From NCBI RefSeq assembly GCF_001428105.1, contig NZ_LMSJ01000010.1, positions 49,629 to 113,628 on the forward strand: 64,000 nucleotides of DNA. Direction: 5' to 3'. The notes under the pieces were generated by a model, which was given only the letters and a program-made list of their open reading frames with translations, was not told the origin of the DNA and ran no database searches. The position numbers and the translations under genes were made by a program. The stretch is from Paenibacillus sp. Soil766 (GTDB lineage: Bacteria; Bacillota; Bacilli; Paenibacillales; NBRC-103111). This document shows, one piece after another, positions 53,201 to 59,159 of the stretch. Within the stretch, counting starts at the first letter, position 1. Each line of letters begins with the position of its first letter.

Positions 53201-55356
53201 GCATACAACGTACCGTCAACATTCTCCAAGGCTTGTACGTTGCCCGGCGAGCCGCTCATTTGCGTCCACGTGCCGTTATTGTATGACCATATGCCACCTG
53301 CCAAATCATGTCCTGAGCCGCTGCCATATGTCCCCGCATACAGCGTACCGTTGACATTTAGCAAGGTTCTTACATAAGGCGGCGATCCACTGACCTGCGT
53401 CCACTTACCATTCCTGTACGACCATACGTCATTGATGCCGTTGAATGTCCCCGCATACAGCGTACCGTTGGCATTCAGCAAGGAATTCACCATGAACGGC
53501 GAGCCGCTCATCTTCGTCCACGTGCCGTTATTGTTTGACCATACGCCTCCTGGCATGTATTCCTGGCCCATGCCATATGCTCCCGCATACAGCGTACCAT
53601 TGACATTTAACAAGGAATTTACATATGGCGGCGAGCCGCTCATCTGTGTCCACGTACCGTTACTGTATGACCATACACCATCATTCCCTCCCCCTTCATA
53701 CAGCGTACCGTTGACATCCAGCAAGGAATGATTTGCATTATACAGCGAGCCGCTTATCTTCGTCCACGTGCCATTATTGTAAGACCATATGCCATCGCTT
53801 GCCCCCGCATGCAACGTGCCGTTGACATCCAGCAAGGAATTCACAATGTCTGGCGATGATAGTCCCACCGACGACCAAGTTGGCGAATTTGCATGGCCGG
53901 GGTCCGATGGGACGGGTTGTGGCAGCGTTACACTCACTTCGTTGGAGTAGTCACTGCTCCCCCCTTCATTGCTCGCCTTTACCGCAAAATAGTATGTAAT
54001 GCCGTTCGCCAAACCTGTTGCTGTAAAGGTCGAGCCAGTCACCATCGCGATGGGAGTCGTACCATACGAACCGGGGGCTGTCCCCTCATAAATACTATAG
54101 TTTACTGTCTCTGTTCCCGATACAGGGCTCCAGGCTAACATTACTTGTTTGTCCCCGTCCGTTTCCTTCAGGCCCGTCGGATTATTCGGTGTAGTTAAGA
54201 CATTGATTGCGCCGCTCTGATCCGAGTCGGCTCCATTAGATGCAGTCATCGTAAACGTATATTTGGAGTTCGAAGTTAATCCACTCACTGTATAGGTAGT
54301 ATTGGTTACGGTGGCAATCGCCGTATTGCTCCCATTCATGTAGATATTGTAGACATCCGCTCCAGGCACAGCATTCCACGTCAGCGTGGTAGATACGGAC
54401 GTCGTGCTACTGGCATTCAGATTAACCGGTGTACTGGAAGAAGATATTGTCAGTTGCACTACTCCTCCAGGTCCGCCCGCATACAGCGTACCGTTGACAT
54501 TCAGCAAGGAAAATACTTTGCTCGGCGAGCCGCTCAATCGCGTCCACCCGCCATTACTATAAGACCAAATGCCGTAGCCATACGCCCCCGCATACAGCGT
54601 ACCGTCTACATTCTCCAAGACTTCCACTCTGTCCGGCGAGCCACTCATCTTCGTCCACGTGCCGTTACTGTATGACCATATGCCGTTGACATCCGTCCCC
54701 GCATAAAGCGTACCTTTGAGATTCAGCAAGGTAATTACACCGTCAGGCGAGCCACTCATCTGCGTCCACGTGCCGCTACTGTATGACCATACACCGCCTG
54801 GCATACCATTATCCTGGCCCATGCCATACGCCCCCGCATACAGCGTATCGCCTACATTCAGCAAGGTATATACTTTACTCGGCGAGCCGCTCATCTGCGC
54901 CCATTCGTCGTTTTTATACGACAATACACCATAGTCATACGTCCCCGTATACAGCGTACCGTTGACATTCTCCAAAGCTTTCATACTGTACGGCGAGTCG
55001 TTCACCTGCGTCCAAGTACCGTTACTGTATGACCATAAACTGCCGTAACCATATGACCCCGCATATAGTGTACCGTCAACATTCTCCAACTCTTGTACTC
55101 TGTCCGGCGAGCCGCTCATCTTCGTCCATGTACCGTTACTGTATGACCATATGCCGGTGCCATCTGTCCCCGCAAATAGCGTGCCGTTGACATTCAGCAA
55201 AGTAGTTACATCGTTCGGTGATGATAATCCCACTGATGACCAAGATGGCGAGTCCGCATGAACTACTTTTACTGTACCCGGGAAGTCTGGCAACATAAAT
55301 GCTAGTAAATTAAGAATTAGATAAACTGCTAATAGCTTTTTTAAGAGATACCTCAT
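44299..55356 (-). CDS. giant Rhs/YD-repeat protein with twin propellers and toxin-like tip, 3685 aa
   Basis: Start with GGAGGG upstream; signal peptide ends near VVHA. Order: seven 'LLNVNGTLYAG..WSYSNGTW' repeats (about 35-305), FN3 pair (310-485), seven more such repeats (487-770), FN3 pair (775-930), a PA-IL-like beta domain (935-1065, FVSASQDPSIGKWTDTGFD), a carboxypeptidase-regulatory-like domain, FN3 pair, an InlB B-repeat (GYTFAGWNTSADGSGMSY), a second regulatory-like domain, Ig-like and FN3 modules, a PKD domain (WDLGDGTISNLSQPTH), then from about residue 2230 the Rhs shell: start domain (DPVDTTNGAYVLEREAL), dozens of YD repeats, and the core motif YYMRARYYNPEIKRFMNQD near 3455. Behind DPSG lie about 180 variable residues (SVKKIMGEEVTWTDVVKD), a likely toxin tip of unknown type. 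Confidence 0.92.
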   Translation of the reverse strand: MRYLLKKLLAVYLILNLLAFMLPDFPGTVKVVHADSPSWSSVGLSSPNDVTTLLNVNGTLFAGTDGTGIWSYSNGTWTKMSGSPDRVQELENVDGTLYAGSYGYGSLWSYSNGTWTQVNDSPYSMKALENVNGTLYTGTYDYGVLSYKNDEWAQMSGSPSKVYTLLNVGDTLYAGAYGMGQDNGMPGGVWSYSSGTWTQMSGSPDGVITLLNLKGTLYAGTDVNGIWSYSNGTWTKMSGSPDRVEVLENVDGTLYAGAYGYGIWSYSNGGWTRLSGSPSKVFSLLNVNGTLYAGGPGGVVQLTISSSSTPVNLNASSTTSVSTTLTWNAVPGADVYNIYMNGSNTAIATVTNTTYTVSGLTSNSKYTFTMTASNGADSDQSGAINVLTTPNNPTGLKETDGDKQVMLAWSPVSGTETVNYSIYEGTAPGSYGTTPIAMVTGSTFTATGLANGITYYFAVKASNEGGSSDYSNEVSVTLPQPVPSDPGHANSPTWSSVGLSSPDIVNSLLDVNGTLHAGASDGIWSYNNGTWTKISGSLYNANHSLLDVNGTLYEGGGNDGVWSYSNGTWTQMSGSPPYVNSLLNVNGTLYAGAYGMGQEYMPGGVWSNNNGTWTKMSGSPFMVNSLLNANGTLYAGTFNGINDVWSYRNGKWTQVSGSPPYVRTLLNVNGTLYAGTYGSGSGHDLAGGIWSYNNGTWTQMSGSPGNVQALENVDGTLYAGTEESGIWSYNNGTWAQMSGSPSYVRSLLNTNGMLYAGGLEGVVQLLYLHSAVTTLTWDAVPGATVYNIYQGTTAIATVTSPIYTVNGLTPNTTYTFRVSAFDGTESDQSGAINVLTIPNDPTGLTATAGDEQVTLAWSPVSGTETVNFSIYEGTAPGSYGTGPVATVTGSTFTATGLANGTRYYFVVKASNAGGSSDYSNEVSVTPQPNSSVIYNSRSVFVSASQDPSIGKWTDTGFDISAGSLITISSNGSGMFTPGGSTNPDGYFYSSSGGITTQQKMDSNAFAPSAPIGALLGAVNSGSGHIGATFLVGSSYNWTATENGRLLLAYNDDPGAYGNNLGGYEVTIQGPVASPIKGTVSGKVTNTNHLPVQGAQVEINGNVYAMTDAEGNYNISNLDASTYTLYVTANGYTTQSKGNVTVTDGQTTTVDFTMASLQLTNLKASSTTLTWDAVPGATVYNIYQGTTAIATVTSPIYTVDGLTPNTTYTFRVSAFNGTESDQSGAINVLTIPNNPTGLTATAGDEQVKLAWSPVSGSGERVTYNVFVGTASGSYGTTPVATVTDSTYYMATGLVNGTGYYFAVKANNGGGSSDYSNEVSVTPQPNLSVSYNGNNATTGKVPIDNNFYTPGVTVPVYDNIGNLAKSGYTFAGWNTSADGSGMSYSPGASITMSAANLTLYAKWLPKGIISGRVTDSGNKPIQDALVFANQGPDQWGNAVTDVEGNYTISDLDANNYRVRVVVEGYTEQWKDIVVTAGQTTTADFTIDSEAPRVISINPAESSMLPANPVINVLALDNYKLSKVTIEYQKVGAQADQWNALGTKDLDVSSDVVSLVWNTSSLISGTYKLRTSAYDQAGNKSAPINVTYGLDVDPPTTPIVTTSPGGWKVDLSWTSGNETDLAGFRVYKSLTPGGPYSLLTETMLTLYTDVPLSPGSDYYYKVEAVDRYHNASMSVETAASPLSQDPFAPEAKAGNDRTATAGAEVAFDGTRSKDNDRVAAYLWDLGDGTISNLSQPTHIYASAGSYTVTLTVTDPSGNTASDTMILTVYPGQQVGSLQVRVIDSDTGAVIPGANVYVNFPDNVPKNFITDGNGMATVVAIPGKYGVSAYKTGYLPAEVMSEVKQYQGTQVTVRIKKAKLVVGDLNVHRMSLEEIVAEGIDVNAPENQHVFKFEVHLTFAQQPLPVEYIILNGYGNILGGSGPISYGGVGGNGSVGYAYPKAIAYENHPEIPPTLAFLTIPKEVSWLKEFFEVGLSMYNMADPQFVIADSAATLKLPDGLTLAPTEEEQSPTIHIGDIAGQETKEVKWIVRGDKKGSYNLEADFNGALMPFSAPVSTTFKTSEPLRVWGGDALHIYVEAEDSAYIGELYYAQFRITNESDIPIYNLKTNFGAYSEPTTVHEVVIIDPDGNKKKERYEGGASFYITSIDAQKSLPFLQTGDSVGVGVLNPGESLYGTYVTNFSAVGDRDEVYYRLKEAFSVTSGDSTTEVPVTITTIPSHVTKYKIQYIDDGSLWGDPVDTTNGAYVLEREALSAFGSNVVPFSLRYNSLLLNEGQLGKGWSHNYETRLELQEDGTIGVRWSASSYTQFFSKDAIEGKVHGSKRADGAILLANEQGMVEQEYYSKTLNANDNALKRHADGTYTLTFGDQNTYFFDPSGNLTKMLDRNGGTVTVTNMEGKLLITEPQSGQTLTVKFNALGLVESVSDQLGRSVNFHYDSTHMLTEITDANGKATTYTYDSEGRVLTETSAEGVIFLTNTYDSKGRVVTQDDGVEGNLLTLYSYDDTSESWEITVTITDRNGNTRKHKSNRYGQLLMIEDELGHRTTYTYDGNGNRTSLTDSNGNTATYTYDGMGHLLAVTDAEGRATTMTYDTNGNLLTVENAIGERTTNTYNSKNSLMSSVDERGITTVYTYTEYGQLLSKTVDGVGTISYYYENGRLISISDYLGNTTTFGYDSAGRVISITDREGKKTLYEYDAAGNELSRTNSAGHKTSYTYDSRGNVLTETDQRGNTTRFTYNGNRKMIEAIDPKGNKTFSEYDGEDRLTTVTNASGNTSGSTYDAAGRVVTTIDALGNVTTLTYDNTGNLLSKTTADQGTVGYAYYKNGKLKKVTDAAGGETFYDYDAAWRISKITNAAGKSSTFTYDSAGNLLSVKDPLENQISYTYDNSGNRITMTDARGNTTRYTYNANGKMTSITDALNYISEYNYDNEGRLTKITNAKGNSQTMAYDDSGNLVSITDALGHAVTMEYDAVGSPVKLKDAYGNEIQSTTYDSTNLPVLVEDAFDNQVINHYDKVGRLIESIDAMNRSTKYVYDKVNRLVSTVDELGGESKQTFDANGNQRTLTNPNENTTTYGFDVAGRLVSETMAIGITKTYGYNALNLMASMKNGRGQETTHKYDDAERLINFSDPVGNVAYTYDPNGNVLTVSDGKGTITREYDELNRVVKYTDSKGNTTKYSYDTVGNLATLTYPDGKDVNYEYDEADRLVKVTDWDNRITRYEYDHNGRLTKTVNANGSVLTQSYDAMGRILRQKEIDAKGNVINQNDYSYNSIGNITVEESSNDPQPITMNNAVMTYDKNNRLITFNGQTVKYDADGNMTYGPLNGVMVNFHYDSRNRLIEAGNTTYEYDAENNRIAVIDNDERIEFINNPQPELSQVLAMKDAKGNATWFVYGIGLIGHQETSGAFSTYHYDVRGSTTAITDDTGMVTDRFTYTTYGELIERTGTTSTPFLYSGRDGIMTDDTGLYYMRARYYNPEIKRFMNQDIIQGSILDGRSLNRYAYVNGDPVNNIDPSGQVPIVIGVAVVGGVSGAAEKYFSDVVQNVSDGKKGWSILKPSSSWKEYTVSTLGGATTAVITRSIGPIGSIFKNELVGRFANKLVDSTVDNSVKKIMGEEVTWTDVVKDTVVGTFITVKIKGVNDGKVNKVNNWLGSYNSVINNKNNKNISVKTIAKGFGGNLPDTLTRGISEVILSWDE

Positions 55357-55807
55357 TTTACCTTTCCCTCCGGTTTCTATATTGCCATTCGAATACTTAG
55401 GACCTTTCTACTAACTCTTAGGACCTTTCTGCTAGGTCCCTCCTACTAACAATATCTTACATTTGGAATAGGGATAACTGCAATATAAATAAACCGACCT
55501 CTTCCGACACAGTAAGCACGTTTTTTACGCATATTGTCACAATATAACCTTATTTCTCTAAAATTAGTTGAGCTCAATTACCCTAAAAGGTAAGAGATAA
55601 TAAGTTAAATGTGGGGGAGCCGTAGCGTAAAAAAAAGTCCAACGAAGTTGAACCATACAACTTTCAGACTATCTAGGAAATCCCCAAAAGCTAACTAGCA
55701 ATGAGGCAGCTTCTTCCGTAATTTCATCCTTTCGTTAAACACGCAAGCCGTGTCTCTTGTTTTACACAAGAGAGTATTTAAAATTTAAATCACTTAGATG
55801 AAGATAA
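55357..55807. other. 451-bp region upstream of the Rhs giant
   Basis: AT-rich. It has a 20-21-bp tandem duplication (55398-55440) near the predicted promoter of the Rhs gene and an inexact hairpin GTCCAACGAAGTTGAACC region near 55638. No gene is supported. Confidence 0.55.
55398..55440. repeat. tandem CTTAGGACCTTTCTRCTA repeat
   Basis: Two copies of CTTAGGACCTTTCTACTA-like units in a row, then a partial third (GGTCCCTCCTACTAAC), about 45-90 bp upstream of the Rhs start codon. Confidence 0.7.
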
Positions 55808-55987
55808 ATGGATTCCAAAGACATGGAAGAAAAACGAAACAGCAACCGGCATAAGTCCCATGAGGACGTAATCTGCGTGGAAGGCGGCATGCCCACCATC
55901 ATATCAAAAGAAGATTTTCTGAAGGTACAGGGTAAAAAGCAACAACCTACTGCCTTGCCGACTATAATTAAAAAAACCACTCAGTGA
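55808..55987 (+). pseudogene. fragment of a large serine recombinase
   Basis: A 59-codon frame with DVICVEGGMPTIISKEDFLKVQ in the middle, a close match to the 'V.VEGG.PAII..E.F..VQ' motif that ends the Recombinase domain of large serine integrases and excisionases. The catalytic Ser domain upstream and the zinc-ribbon/coiled-coil part downstream are missing. It ends in an unrelated tail (TALPTIIKKTTQ) just before a terminator. No ribosome binding site. A relic of an integrated element. Confidence 0.75.
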
Positions 55988-55997
55988 GCGGTTTTTC
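55971..55997 (-). terminator. terminator of the DUF6463 gene (bidirectional)
   Basis: AAAAACC-A-CTCAGTGAG-C-GGTTTTT with T-runs both ways, 60 bp behind the minus-strand gene that ends at 56057. Confidence 0.75.
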
Positions 55998-56056
55998 TGA
56001 ATGGAGGTGAAGCGTGGTTGGGTAAATCCACTATTCGCCGTAGCGTTATGTTATTT

Positions 56057-56428
56057 TCATGCTCGATGAAGCAAGTGTGGCTGCAGAATCATCCATGCTA
56101 GTGGAAAGAAGAGCCAAATACCAGACGCCGGAGAGAAAGCTACGCCAATCAAAGCAAAGAGAAGCACTCCCCATCCAAGAAAAGAAGGCAACGGTTTTTC
56201 GAATGTTCGCAATATACTTTGCCAATGGATACCCGTTCCAATCCAAACGAAACCTATCGCTAAAAACCAAAACAAAAAGTTACGATCATACTCCATGTTA
56301 ACCGTGTTGATTACTCCATCGGCAAGCATCTCAAGCAAAATGTCTTGACCAAGCAGCAGTCCAACAGCATTATGGATTACACCAATTACAATCAAGTACC
56401 AGCCACTGTACTTCCAAACATTTTTCAT
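56057..56428 (-). CDS. DUF6463-like small membrane protein
   Basis: 123 residues from MKNVWKYSGWYLIVIGVIHN. The start is set by an exceptionally strong purine-rich site (GGGGAGAGGAGAAGGA) directly before ATG 56428. Four transmembrane helices (about 8-26, 53-70, 85-101, 105-120) and an N-terminal 'GWYLIVIGVIHNAVGLLL' pattern fit the family. Function unknown. It is in frame with the regulator remnant upstream, so the conceptual frame joins them, but the start shows it is translated alone. Confidence 0.8.
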   Translation of the reverse strand: MKNVWKYSGWYLIVIGVIHNAVGLLLGQDILLEMLADGVINTVNMEYDRNFLFWFLAIGFVWIGTGIHWQSILRTFEKPLPSFLGWGVLLFALIGVAFSPASGIWLFFPLAWMILQPHLLHRA

Positions 56429-57061
56429 TCCTTCTCCTCTCCCCTTCCCGTGAAAATTCCAAACTATTTTCACAAAACCACTCTCATTAAATGAGCAAAA
56501 CTGATCCGCATTAAGCTCTCGCAAATCACCATTTGCCTTCCACGGTCTACCCACTTCAGCCAATACAATTTCTTCTCTGACTCTCTCGGTTAGTTTGATG
56601 AAGCCGATATCTAAAAAACCTTCCAGCGTTAATTTCTCAAAATCGGCTGCCTCCATCACACGCTCAGTCAATTCCTCACCGGAAGCCCCCCACACTTCAG
56701 GTATAGGAAGAAAGGGGTCAATTAATTCATCCATCGTTCCTTTATAAAAATGTGAAAAACAGCCCGGTCGGAACCTTATAGCTACAAAACCAATCTCTTT
56801 CCCCTTGGGAAGCGACAATGAATAGGCCTCACGCATCCAAAACACAAAGTGACTTTGCGGCAGCCGATGACCGTCTCCCTTACGATCCGAAATGGAAAAC
56901 GGCTCTTTATAAAAAAGTATCATTTCCATATTCATGCTTGGAATGATTCTTGGGAGATGGTGCAGTTCATACTCACAATTATCACTTTCCCAAGACCAAT
57001 AACATTCGATAAACGGCTGCAAAAGCGAACAAGGATACTCGAACCTGATATTCATCCACAT
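56429..57061 (-). pseudogene. AraC-type regulator remnant without DNA-binding domain
   Basis: About 210 codons. Residues 1-170 are the DUF6597/AraC N-terminal sensor type (MNIRFEYPCSLLQPFIECYWSW, FVAIRFRPGCFSHFY). The C-terminal AraC helix-turn-helix pair (about 100 residues) is missing: after about residue 175 the sequence passes via ELNADQFCSFNESGFVKIVWNF straight into the binding site of the DUF6463 gene. A deletion that kept the frame explains this. A GGAG precedes the start, so a truncated protein could still be made. Confidence 0.72.
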
Positions 57062-57175
57062 TCAACTCCGGAACCAGGTATGTTTAACGACATCTTTTCA
57101 GCCGCCTTCCCCGTTCAATATGTACGCTAATACGCTTGCTCCTACTATAACGATATTATCAAGCAAAACAGCAAA

Positions 57176-57204
57176 AATCCACAACCTCATGCGGTTGTGG
57201 ATTT
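57176..57204 (-). terminator. strong hairpin next to the tmRNA-like fragment
   Basis: AAATCCACAACC-TCATGC-GGTTGTGGATTT, a perfect 12-bp stem, 6 bp from the CCA end of the ssrA-like fragment, in the same relation as the real ssrA terminator (58025-58051) to ssrA. T-runs are short. Confidence 0.7.
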
Positions 57205-57210
57205 AGCATA

Positions 57211-57280
57211 TGGAGGCGAGGGGAATCGAACCCCGATACATTAAATTCAAGTGTATTTGCATCTCAGCTAAACGGGTGTC
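57211..57280 (-). other. duplicate of the ssrA 3' end (putative att remnant)
   Basis: On the minus strand the fragment reads GACACCCGTTTAG...GATGC...GGGGTTCGATTCCCCTCG and ends CCTCCA. It matches the last 23 bases of the real tmRNA (58056-58079) with two changes that keep T-arm pairing (GGGGTTCGAyTCCCCT), and shares ACACCCG and AGATGC further upstream in the same order. No matching 5' half exists nearby. Interpretation: the 3' end displaced when an element integrated into ssrA. A decayed second tmRNA is the other option. Confidence 0.7.
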
Positions 57281-57367
57281 TATTAATAACCTACCGAATC
57301 AGGATCCTTCTCCCTTCGATACGACACAACCTTGCAGATTGGACGACCTACAAAAGTAAAACCGTCT

Positions 57368-57802
57368 TCAGGCAGTGAATGAGTACTTACTGTGGTTCGT
57401 TTGACGATGATTATGTTTAGCTTTCATGATGCGGTAAGAGAGCTTTATAAGATTCGGCACGGAAAATACTTTTTCTATAAAATATGAGAACGCTGAACGG
57501 TTCCCCCGCTTCGTGTTGCACTCCACACAAGCAGCGAGTAAGTTTTGGGGCAGATCTGAGCCGCCTTTACTTGAGGGGACAATATGATCTACCGTCGTTG
57601 CGGGACGTCCGCACCACAAACAAGTGTATTTATCCCGTTTTAATGCAGTTTTTCGATAGTCTCGGAATGAGAAGGGGTTGTAAAGTAATTGGATTGTCTG
57701 GTCGTCAATCCAGACGGCACGGGCTCGGTTAACTTCCCGCCAAGCCCGGTCAAGCACACATGGGGTTAGTTGCTGACCATCCACATTGAGCACTGTTATC
57801 AT
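57368..57802 (-). CDS. HNH endonuclease with IscB-like (PLMP-type) N-terminus
   Basis: 144 residues. HNH/zinc site: CLWCG (C-x2-C), TVDHIVPSSKGGSDLPQN with the catalytic His and Asn, CVECN (C-x2-C), TKRGNRS. The first 40 residues (VLNVDGQQLTPCVLDRAWREV-NRARAVWI) match the short beta-hairpin 'VLN.D..PL.P......A...V..GRA..' unit found in front of many free-standing HNH nucleases and in IscB/IshB proteins of IS200/IS605-type elements. There is no RuvC part. It lies inside the interval between ssrA and the duplicated ssrA end, so it may be cargo of the element. Confidence 0.85.
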   Translation of the reverse strand: MITVLNVDGQQLTPCVLDRAWREVNRARAVWIDDQTIQLLYNPFSFRDYRKTALKRDKYTCLWCGRPATTVDHIVPSSKGGSDLPQNLLAACVECNTKRGNRSAFSYFIEKVFSVPNLIKLSYRIMKAKHNHRQTNHSKYSFTA

Positions 57803-57933
57803 ATTCTATCGCCTCCTAAGACTTAATTTAGACAATAACCACAGACAAACAAATTTGTTTACTAGATACGTGGTTATGTAAGTTGGAGACGGGCTACTTT
57901 AGATGACTTGTGGTCGCCTTATATAATCCACGA

Positions 57934-58010
57934 TTGTAGACATTACGTCTACAAGGAATCTTCATTCTGACCACCTAAATATCTGATGTCTACATTCAGT
58001 CTACAATTCC
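57934..58010. repeat. GTCTACA inverted and direct repeats
   Basis: TTGTAGAC-ATTAC-GTCTACAA is a perfect 8-bp palindrome (57934-57954). GTCTACA then occurs twice more as a direct repeat with a 12-bp period (about 57990-58008). The cluster lies between the HNH gene and the ssrA terminator. It could be a regulator site or recombinase core and arm sites. Confidence 0.65.
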
Positions 58011-58024
58011 ACTCTTGAAAAGGC

Positions 58025-58051
58025 GAAAACCCGCTCCCAGAGCGGGTTTTC
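58025..58051 (-). terminator. terminator of ssrA
   Basis: GAAAACCCGCTC-CCA-GAGCGGGTTTTC, 4 bp behind the CCA end of tmRNA. Confidence 0.9.
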
Positions 58052-58055
58052 AGTA

Positions 58056-58417
58056 TGGAGGTGAGGGGAGTCGAACCCCTGTCCGAAAATATCGCCACAC
58101 AGGCATCTACGGGTGTAGTCACAGTTTTGATGTCACCCGAGCAGCGCCCCGTAACCGGCTATGCGTTGGGTCAGCCTGATTGTCTTCCTACGTCCGACCC
58201 CAGGCGGAGACCACACGTCGTATCCCACTATAGTTGAGCCCCTATCCCAGTCACATGGGCGATGCTGAGTAGAAGCACGCTAACAGGTTATTAAGCTGCT
58301 AAAGCGTAAGGTTGTTGTTGTTTGCCATTTAATAGGCTTTAGCGTTTTATAGTGGACGCGGCCCCACTACCCGCAACCCGCGCTCAAACTATCCCCGTCG
58401 AATCCAAGAACACCCCC
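58056..58417 (-). ncRNA. ssrA: tmRNA (transfer-messenger RNA)
   Basis: 5' GGGGGTG pairs with 3' CACCTCC, and CCA is encoded. The T-arm reads GGGGTTCGACTCCCC and the D-like arm GGATTCGACGGGG. The tag frame starts after AAT and reads GKQQQPYALAA with stop TAA-TAA (58291-58326); the ALAA end is the usual ClpXP signal. With SmpB (gene 164 bp upstream, same strand) it rescues stalled ribosomes and marks the product for degradation. About 362 nt, a normal one-piece tmRNA. A hairpin (CCTTC-ACCGTC/GACGGT-GAAGG) 30 bp before the 5' end may serve 5' processing. Confidence 0.97.
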
Positions 58418-58506
58418 GGATTGCCTTCGTAACCGTCAGAGACGGTGAAGGTTAAAAGGAAAAGCTGTAGAGCCAAGTTACTCGAAATCTCTTCGTTACA
58501 ATTACT

Positions 58507-58534
58507 AGTATACCACATGCCTCAGCAAAGTGAA
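58507..58534 (-). promoter_or_regulatory. possible sigma-A promoter of ssrA
   Basis: Minus strand TTCACT, 16 nt, TATACT (58507-58512). It would give a precursor about 85 nt longer at the 5' end. A moderate match only. Confidence 0.4.
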
Positions 58535-58580
58535 CACTAGGTTCATGGAAGACAAGGTGTTACCTTCCAATACTACCAAA

Positions 58581-59063
58581 CTATCTAGCAATCTTCTGCT
58601 TCTCACGCAATGCGCGTTGAATATCGCGTTGTGCATCTTTCTTAGCAGCAGACTCCCGCTTGTCGTATTGTTTCTTCCCTTTACCAATGCCAATCAACAG
58701 CTTCGCATAACCATTCCGGATATATACCTTCAGTGGAACGACGGTATATCCTTCTTGCTTAGCCTGGCCTAGTATTTTGGCGATTTGCACTTTCTTCAGC
58801 AACAGCTTCCGCGTCCGTGTAGGATCTTCGGGATTGCTGCGATTGCCTTGATCGAAAGGGCTAATATGCATATTGTGTACAAAAGCTTCGCCATTCCGAA
58901 TCGTCGAAAAGCTATCGCCAATGTTGGCTTTACCTGCCCGTAAGGATTTGATCTCCGTGCCGGTAAGGACAAGACCGCATTCATACGTATCTTCAATGAA
59001 ATAATCGTGTGAAGCCTTTTTATTCTGGGCAAGTAGTTTGCCGTCAGCCTTCTTAGTTGCCAC
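58581..59063 (-). CDS. smpB: SsrA-binding protein
   Basis: 160 residues, full length. OB-fold motifs: [56 protein letters not shown], and the basic C-terminal tail [20 protein letters not shown] that reads the empty mRNA channel. Placed between rnr and ssrA as in most Bacilli. The ATG at 59063 follows GGAGGA. Confidence 0.97.
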   Translation of the reverse strand: MATKKADGKLLAQNKKASHDYFIEDTYECGLVLTGTEIKSLRAGKANIGDSFSTIRNGEAFVHNMHISPFDQGNRSNPEDPTRTRKLLLKKVQIAKILGQAKQEGYTVVPLKVYIRNGYAKLLIGIGKGKKQYDKRESAAKKDAQRDIQRALREKQKIAR

Positions 59064-59159
59064 GTGAGATCCTCCTCCCGCACGCTAAATGCAGGTAAAT
59101 CTTGCTACAATGTGCAACCTATTGTAGCAAGATCAAGCCCGAAAAGCAAGAACCGGAGA

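Noticed and set aside
55762..55980. 72-codon minus-strand frame
   Set aside because: It is the antisense shadow of the recombinase fragment, whose motif is recognisable on the plus strand.
56057..57061. A genuine 334-residue fusion protein
   Set aside because: A very strong internal ribosome binding site at 56428 and the sharp loss of the AraC DNA-binding part favour a separate membrane protein behind a regulator remnant.
57211..57290. A complete tRNA gene
   Set aside because: T-arm and CCA are present, but there is no 5' acceptor half, D-arm or anticodon arm; the match is to the tmRNA 3' end instead.
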